Both the position numbers and the translations under genes were made by a program. The notes under the pieces are model-generated. The model worked only from the letters and a program-made list of their open reading frames with translations. It made no database searches and was not told the DNA's origin. Shown piece after piece: positions 5,293-7,376 of a stretch of 7,376 bases of DNA; within the stretch, counting starts at the first letter, position 1; each line of letters starts with the position of its first letter. The stretch lies in NCBI GenBank assembly GCA_012512865.1, contig JAAZDH010000180.1, forward strand, positions 1-7,376, read 5' to 3'. This DNA is from Clostridiaceae bacterium (GTDB lineage: Bacteria; Bacillota; Clostridia; Acetivibrionales; DUMC01).

Positions 5293-7376
5293 ATGGGAGA
5301 TATTGCTTCTGTTGTAATAAGCAATTGCACCAGGGATTTTGACAAGGAGTACCATTACATTATCCCGGATAAGTTTAAAGATGTCGTGAAACCGGGGATG
5401 AGGGTTATTATGCCTTTTGGCAAGGGTGACGCGCCGCGGGAGGCCTATATCCTGGATATTGTCGAAAAGAGTGAGCGGAGTGGCTTAAAGAGCATTGGCA
5501 AGGTTGTGGATAAAGAACCGGTTTTAAGCAGGAGAATGATTGAACTTGCGGAATGGATGAAAAAAAGGTATATTTGTACATTCCACGATGCAATAAAGTG
5601 CATGCTTCCTGCAGGAATAGGAATAAAATCACATACCATAATAAAGTTGGAAAAGAATTGGGAAGATATAGAGAAAGGTATTAAGGAAAATAACGGGAAA
5701 GATATAGAGAAAGGCAATGAAAAAGATAATGAAAAAGGCATTGGGAAGGATACAGAGAAATATATTAAAGGAGATAAAAGAAAGATAATTGATGCCTTGA
5801 TAGGGTGCGGCAGTGAATGCGAATTAACCGAGCTTAAAGTTAAAACAAACATAAAATCACTTCGAAAACACCTTGCAGACTTGGCAAGCAAGGGCATAAT
5901 CAGCATCCGGGAGGAATACGCGACGCGGGTAAAGGAAAAATACGTGCGCGTTGTGTATACCACCCTTTCAAATGACGAAATTGCAAGTATTATTGAAAGC
6001 AACAAGCTGAAAAGGATTCAACAAATAAAAGTGCTGGAAATCCTCATGGAAAACGAGCATGTGCCTGTACAGGATATTGCGAGATTTGCCGGGGTGTCCC
6101 TTGGAGTGCTGGAGACCTTGAAGAAATATGGTTACATAGATTTTAAGGAAATAGAAGTAAAAAGGGACCCCTTCAGCGGTGTTTACCACGAAGATGAAAG
6201 TATAGCCCCGGTGGATTTGACGCGTGAACAGGAGGAAGCGTTAAAAATACTTAAGAATAAAGCAGATGAAGGGGAGTTCAGCGAATTCCTGCTTCATGGT
6301 GTTACGGGAAGCGGGAAAACCGAGGTCTACATGCGTTTGATACAACACGTCCTTGACAAGGGGAAAGAAGCCATATTACTAGTCCCGGAGATATCCCTGA
6401 CCCCGCAGATGACTGCAAGGTTCAAAAACAGGTTTGGAGACAAAGTGGCAGTGCTTCACAGCAGGCTTTCCCTTGGAGAGAGGTATGACCAGTGGCGCCT
6501 TATAAAAGAGAGGAAAGTCAAGGTGGCAATAGGGGCCAGGTCGGCCATATTTGCCCCTTTTGAGGATACAGGCCTTGTTATTATCGACGAGGAGCACGAG
6601 GGAAGCTATAAATCGGAGATAACCCCGAAATACCATGCTGCGGATATCGCAAGATTTATTTGCAAGCAAAAGGAGTGCCTGTTGTTGCTGGGTTCTGCCA
6701 CACCCTCGGTGGAGACATATTACAGGGCTGAAAATGGTGAAATAGGGCTTATTGAAATGAAAGAAAGGCCGAATAATGCGCTGCTTCCCAACGTCGAGCT
6801 GGTTGACATGAGGGAGGAGTTAAGCAGGGGAAACCGTTCGATTTTCAGTGCCAGGCTAGCTGAAGAAATAAATAAAAATATTGAATCGGGGCAGCAGGTT
6901 ATACTGCTGCTGAACAGGAGGGGATATTCTCCCTTTGTGTTGTGCAGGAACTGCGGGTATGTAATAAGGTGCATTAATTGCAGCATCGGGCTTACCTACC
7001 ACGCGACGGGCGAAAGGGTTACGTGCCATTACTGCGGGTATACGACAAAAGCCCCAAAGGTGTGCCCGAAATGCAAAAGCAAGCATATAAGGCATTTTGG
7101 CCTTGGGACACAGAAGCTGGAGGAAGAAGTAAAGAAATGTTTCAGTACCGCCACAGTCATCAGGATGGATTCCGACACGACGGGCGGCAAGGATTCCCAT
7201 GCAAGTATATTAAGCAAGTTCCGCGAGCAAGATGTAAGCATAATGGTTGGAACCCAGATGGTAGCCAAGGGCCATGATTTTCCCAATGTGACCCTCGTGG
7301 GTGTGCTGGCTGCTGACAGCATATTGAATATTGGTGACTACAGGGCATCGGAAAGAACATACCAGCTGCTGACACA
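5293..7376 (+). CDS. priA: Primosomal protein N' (PriA helicase), 3' end cut by window
   Basis: PriA is a 3'-to-5' superfamily 2 helicase that recognises stalled or repaired forks and starts replisome reloading. The frame runs without a stop for 694 codons to the window edge. Seen in order: the N-terminal 3'-end-binding domain (about 1-110, with PGMRVIMPFGKG), a Lys/Glu-rich insert (about 121-163), a winged-helix region (about 164-290), Walker A GVTGSGKT (336-343), DEEH (432-435), GSAT (467-470), NRRGYSP (541-547), and eight zinc-binding Cys (551, 554, 560, 563, 578, 581, 591, 594). Motif V (VGTQMVAKGHDFPNV, 652-666) and the start of the region leading to motif VI follow. Family length is about 730-830 aa, so roughly 100 residues are missing on the right. 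The ATG at 5293 is the only start after an in-frame TAA at 5248. GGAGAGG lies 14 nt upstream, which is long. Confidence 0.95.
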   Translation, partial: MGDIASVVISNCTRDFDKEYHYIIPDKFKDVVKPGMRVIMPFGKGDAPREAYILDIVEKSERSGLKSIGKVVDKEPVLSRRMIELAEWMKKRYICTFHDAIKCMLPAGIGIKSHTIIKLEKNWEDIEKGIKENNGKDIEKGNEKDNEKGIGKDTEKYIKGDKRKIIDALIGCGSECELTELKVKTNIKSLRKHLADLASKGIISIREEYATRVKEKYVRVVYTTLSNDEIASIIESNKLKRIQQIKVLEILMENEHVPVQDIARFAGVSLGVLETLKKYGYIDFKEIEVKRDPFSGVYHEDESIAPVDLTREQEEALKILKNKADEGEFSEFLLHGVTGSGKTEVYMRLIQHVLDKGKEAILLVPEISLTPQMTARFKNRFGDKVAVLHSRLSLGERYDQWRLIKERKVKVAIGARSAIFAPFEDTGLVIIDEEHEGSYKSEITPKYHAADIARFICKQKECLLLLGSATPSVETYYRAENGEIGLIEMKERPNNALLPNVELVDMREELSRGNRSIFSARLAEEINKNIESGQQVILLLNRRGYSPFVLCRNCGYVIRCINCSIGLTYHATGERVTCHYCGYTTKAPKVCPKCKSKHIRHFGLGTQKLEEEVKKCFSTATVIRMDSDTTGGKDSHASILSKFREQDVSIMVGTQMVAKGHDFPNVTLVGVLAADSILNIGDYRASERTYQLLT
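5653..5781 (+). repeat. Lys/Glu/Asp/Gly/Asn-rich in-frame repeat insert in priA
   Basis: Residues 121-163 of PriA contain EDIEKG, KDIEKG, KDNEKG and KDTEKY, with spacings of 12, 8 and 8 codons. At the DNA level GATATAGAGAAAGG recurs. The stretch has almost no hydrophobic residues except Ile and should be disordered. It lies between the end of the 3'-end-binding domain and the winged-helix region, at a natural linker. Reading frame is kept on both sides. Confidence 0.75.

Noticed and set aside
5445..6005. 186-codon open frame on the - strand
   Set aside because: It is antisense to the PriA N-terminal region; its Ser/Phe/Pro-rich middle is the complement of the Lys/Glu-rich insert.
6978..7277. 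99-codon open frame on the + strand
   Set aside because: It is a shifted frame within the PriA zinc-binding and helicase region, which is unambiguous in its own frame.

Overview
The window looks like a chromosomal stretch from a low-to-moderate-GC Clostridia relative. The reasons are AT-rich spacers with canonical TATAAT boxes, heavy use of AGG and ATA codons, and gene families common in anaerobic Firmicutes: a two-OB SSB-like protein, ApbE with NusG domain II and a Gx transporter, and a Gram-positive-type PriA with a DEEH box. A clostridial cluster III type host is plausible, but the species cannot be fixed from the sequence alone. All genes I support lie on the + strand.

Layout. (1) 3-659: the 3' part of a Mur-ligase-like protein whose P-loop position is degenerate and which ends where the third Mur domain would begin. 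(2) 660-1005: a spacer with a good sigma-A-type promoter at 690-717. (3) 1006-1638: a 210-aa protein with two OB folds, related to SSB. (4) 1639-1820: a spacer with three copies of an 11-bp motif at 26-27 bp spacing, then an extended -10 promoter. (5) 1821-4246: a tight three-gene operon of apbE (FAD:protein FMN transferase), a membrane-anchored NusG domain II protein, and a Gx transporter family membrane protein. The first two genes overlap by 17 nt and the last two are 1 nt apart. (6) 4247-4550: a repeat-rich spacer. (7) 4551-4958: a 135-aa P-loop protein with an Asn in the probable Walker B position. (8) 4959-5292: a spacer made largely of short degenerate repeats. (9) 5293-7376: priA, cut by the window end just before helicase motif VI.

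How the genes fit together. The apbE operon is a flavin-related module. ApbE attaches FMN covalently to extracytoplasmic proteins, and NusG-II and Gx transporter partners are known from flavin-based extracellular electron transfer and related flavinylation loci. No flavinylated substrate protein or NDH-2 is in the window, so the electron-transfer role is inferred. PriA and the SSB-like protein both belong to DNA replication and repair, but they are separated by the flavin operon and need not be linked.

The most unusual theme is repeat growth inside genes. The NusG-II protein carries nine 6-residue units (18 bp each) inserted between two conserved parts of its domain. PriA carries a Lys/Glu/Asp/Gly/Asn-rich insert between its DNA-binding and winged-helix domains. 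ApbE has a smaller insert that also holds an exact 10-bp repeat at 18-bp spacing. The spacers before the P-loop gene and before priA are also built from drifting short repeats. I found no CRISPR array, rRNA, tRNA, complete mobile element or recognisable new defence system.
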